From Acidimicrobiia bacterium (lineage in GTDB: Bacteria; Actinomycetota; Acidimicrobiia; Spongiisociales; ZC4RG35), in assembly GCA_017577575.1 (NCBI GenBank), contig PKRG01000027.1, forward strand, positions 1 through 29,082: a stretch of DNA of 29,082 bases, written 5' to 3'. Position 1 is the first letter of the stretch; every line of letters begins with the position of its first letter. Positions 28,328-29,082 of this stretch are shown piece by piece. Under the pieces are notes generated by a model, which was not told where the DNA came from, made no database searches, and saw nothing but the letters and a program-made list of their open reading frames with translations. The position numbers were made by a program, and so were the translations under genes.

Positions 28328-29082
28328 GTGACCAGCTACATCGGGGGTCTCGCCTCAGGGCTCGACACCGCCTCGATGATCAAGCAGTTGATGGAGGTGG
28401 AGAGGCTTCCCATCCTCAACCTCCAGTCCAACCGTCAGAAGCTGGTAGCCAAAGACGATGCCTGGCGGGACATCGCCACCCGCCTCTCGAGCCTCCGCAC
28501 CTCTCTCGACGCCCTCGCCTCGGCCTCGGACCTCGACCGATACATCACCGCCTCGTCGTCCAACGAGCAACGGGCCGTCGCCACCGTCACCGGAAACGCC
28601 CTCCCCCAGACCCTCTCCTTCACCATCGACCAGCTCGCCACCCGCCACGAGATCATCTCCACCGGTGGATTCGCCTCGGACGACGCGCTGGTGGGCGCCG
28701 GCACCTTCACGATCGAGATCGGCGGCCAGACCCACAGCGTCACCACGGACACCGAGACCACCCTCGCCCAGCTCGCCACTCGCATCAACGAGCTCGGCGT
28801 CGGCGTCACCGCATCCGTCTTCTACGTGGACGGATCCACCGCCAAGCTGCGCCTGGTCTCCAAAGACACCGGCGAAGCCGCCGTCTTCACCGCCTACGGC
28901 GACCAGGCGGGCCTGGCCTCCACCGAAGTGATCCGCGCCGGCCAGGACGCCCAACTCACCATGGGCGCCCTCACCATCACCCGCTCCTCGAACACCATCA
29001 GCGACCTCGTTCCCGGGGTCACGGTCGACCTGCGATCCGCCGGTCCCGAAGAGGTGACGATCACCATCGGCCGGGACGTGGA
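28328..29082 (+). CDS. fliD: flagellar filament-capping protein FliD (partial)
   Basis: The first 251 codons of hook-associated protein 2, running off the window end. It begins TSYIGGLASGLDTASMIKQLMEVERLPILNLQSNRQKLVAKDDAWRDIATRLSSL, the defining FliD N-terminal coiled-coil region, and continues with TFTIEIGGQTHSVTTDTETTLAQLATRINELGVGVTASVFYVDGSTAKLRLVSKDTG, part of the D2/D3 domains. It caps the filament and places flagellin subunits. The start is GTG 28328 with GAGAGG (28315-28320) 7 nt upstream. The frame is open throughout the visible part. Confidence 0.95.
   Translation, partial: MTSYIGGLASGLDTASMIKQLMEVERLPILNLQSNRQKLVAKDDAWRDIATRLSSLRTSLDALASASDLDRYITASSSNEQRAVATVTGNALPQTLSFTIDQLATRHEIISTGGFASDDALVGAGTFTIEIGGQTHSVTTDTETTLAQLATRINELGVGVTASVFYVDGSTAKLRLVSKDTGEAAVFTAYGDQAGLASTEVIRAGQDAQLTMGALTITRSSNTISDLVPGVTVDLRSAGPEEVTITIGRDV

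Overview
The window is high-GC actinobacterial-type DNA with dense genes, little intergenic space and frequent overlapping starts and stops (ATGA, GTGA). Two proteins carry Cys-containing S-layer-homology (SLH) repeats of the RGCNPP/RGCGPDRFCP type, there is a WhiG/FliA-type sigma factor with a flagellar locus, and many genes seem to start on leaderless mRNAs (TAnnnT followed 6-8 nt later by ATG or GTG). Together these suggest a motile Actinomycetota member, possibly near Acidimicrobiia. The placement is inference; no rRNA or tRNA gene was seen.

1-1.8 kb is an arsenic locus: arsC (thioredoxin-type arsenate reductase) converges on arsR, which is divergent from arsM (arsenite methyltransferase). 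A sigma70-like promoter and an ArsR-type operator are superimposed between arsR and arsM. 1.9-5.1 kb holds accessory enzymes: an NmrA-like NAD(P)-binding protein, a HIT hydrolase, a membrane protein, an NTF2-like protein and a RibD/DHFR-family reductase. 5.15-7.6 kb has a small XRE regulator translationally coupled to a four-helix membrane protein behind an 18-bp palindrome, then an alpha/beta hydrolase and an AadA-like nucleotidyltransferase.

7.6-13.2 kb is a carbohydrate-uptake locus: a LacI-type repressor divergent from a lipoprotein solute-binding protein, two MalF/MalG-type permeases and a beta-lactamase-fold serine hydrolase. Overlapping palindromes sit just after the predicted -10 element. 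No ATPase gene is present, so a shared ATPase is implied. A second HIT gene follows the hydrolase. The HIT copy at 2.9 kb is preceded by a decayed piece of the same kind of hydrolase, so the hydrolase-HIT pair looks duplicated, with one copy half lost.

13.7-16.3 kb holds a thioredoxin-reductase-like flavoprotein, an XRE-cupin regulator and an F420/FMN-type luciferase-like oxidoreductase, all on the minus strand. 16.4-18.5 kb has an SLH-RCC1 surface protein whose 5' end is frameshifted, and a wrecked PTS mannitol-type EIIB gene. 18.5-20 kb is an ECF41-type module: a carboxymuconolactone-decarboxylase-like gene overlapping an ECF sigma factor with an NTF2-like C-terminal domain, behind a matching ECF41-type promoter.

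20.1-24.1 kb is mixed: a lipoprotein, a winged-helix regulator, a flavodoxin with a possible long membrane-attached form, a bacterial phospholipase-A2-like protein, a GyrI-like protein and a truncated luciferase-like remnant. 24.1-29.1 kb is surface and flagellar: an SLH protein with an HExxH protease-like domain, an M15 peptidase, sigma factor FliA, flagellin behind a sigma28-like promoter, and the start of fliD, which runs off the end of the window.
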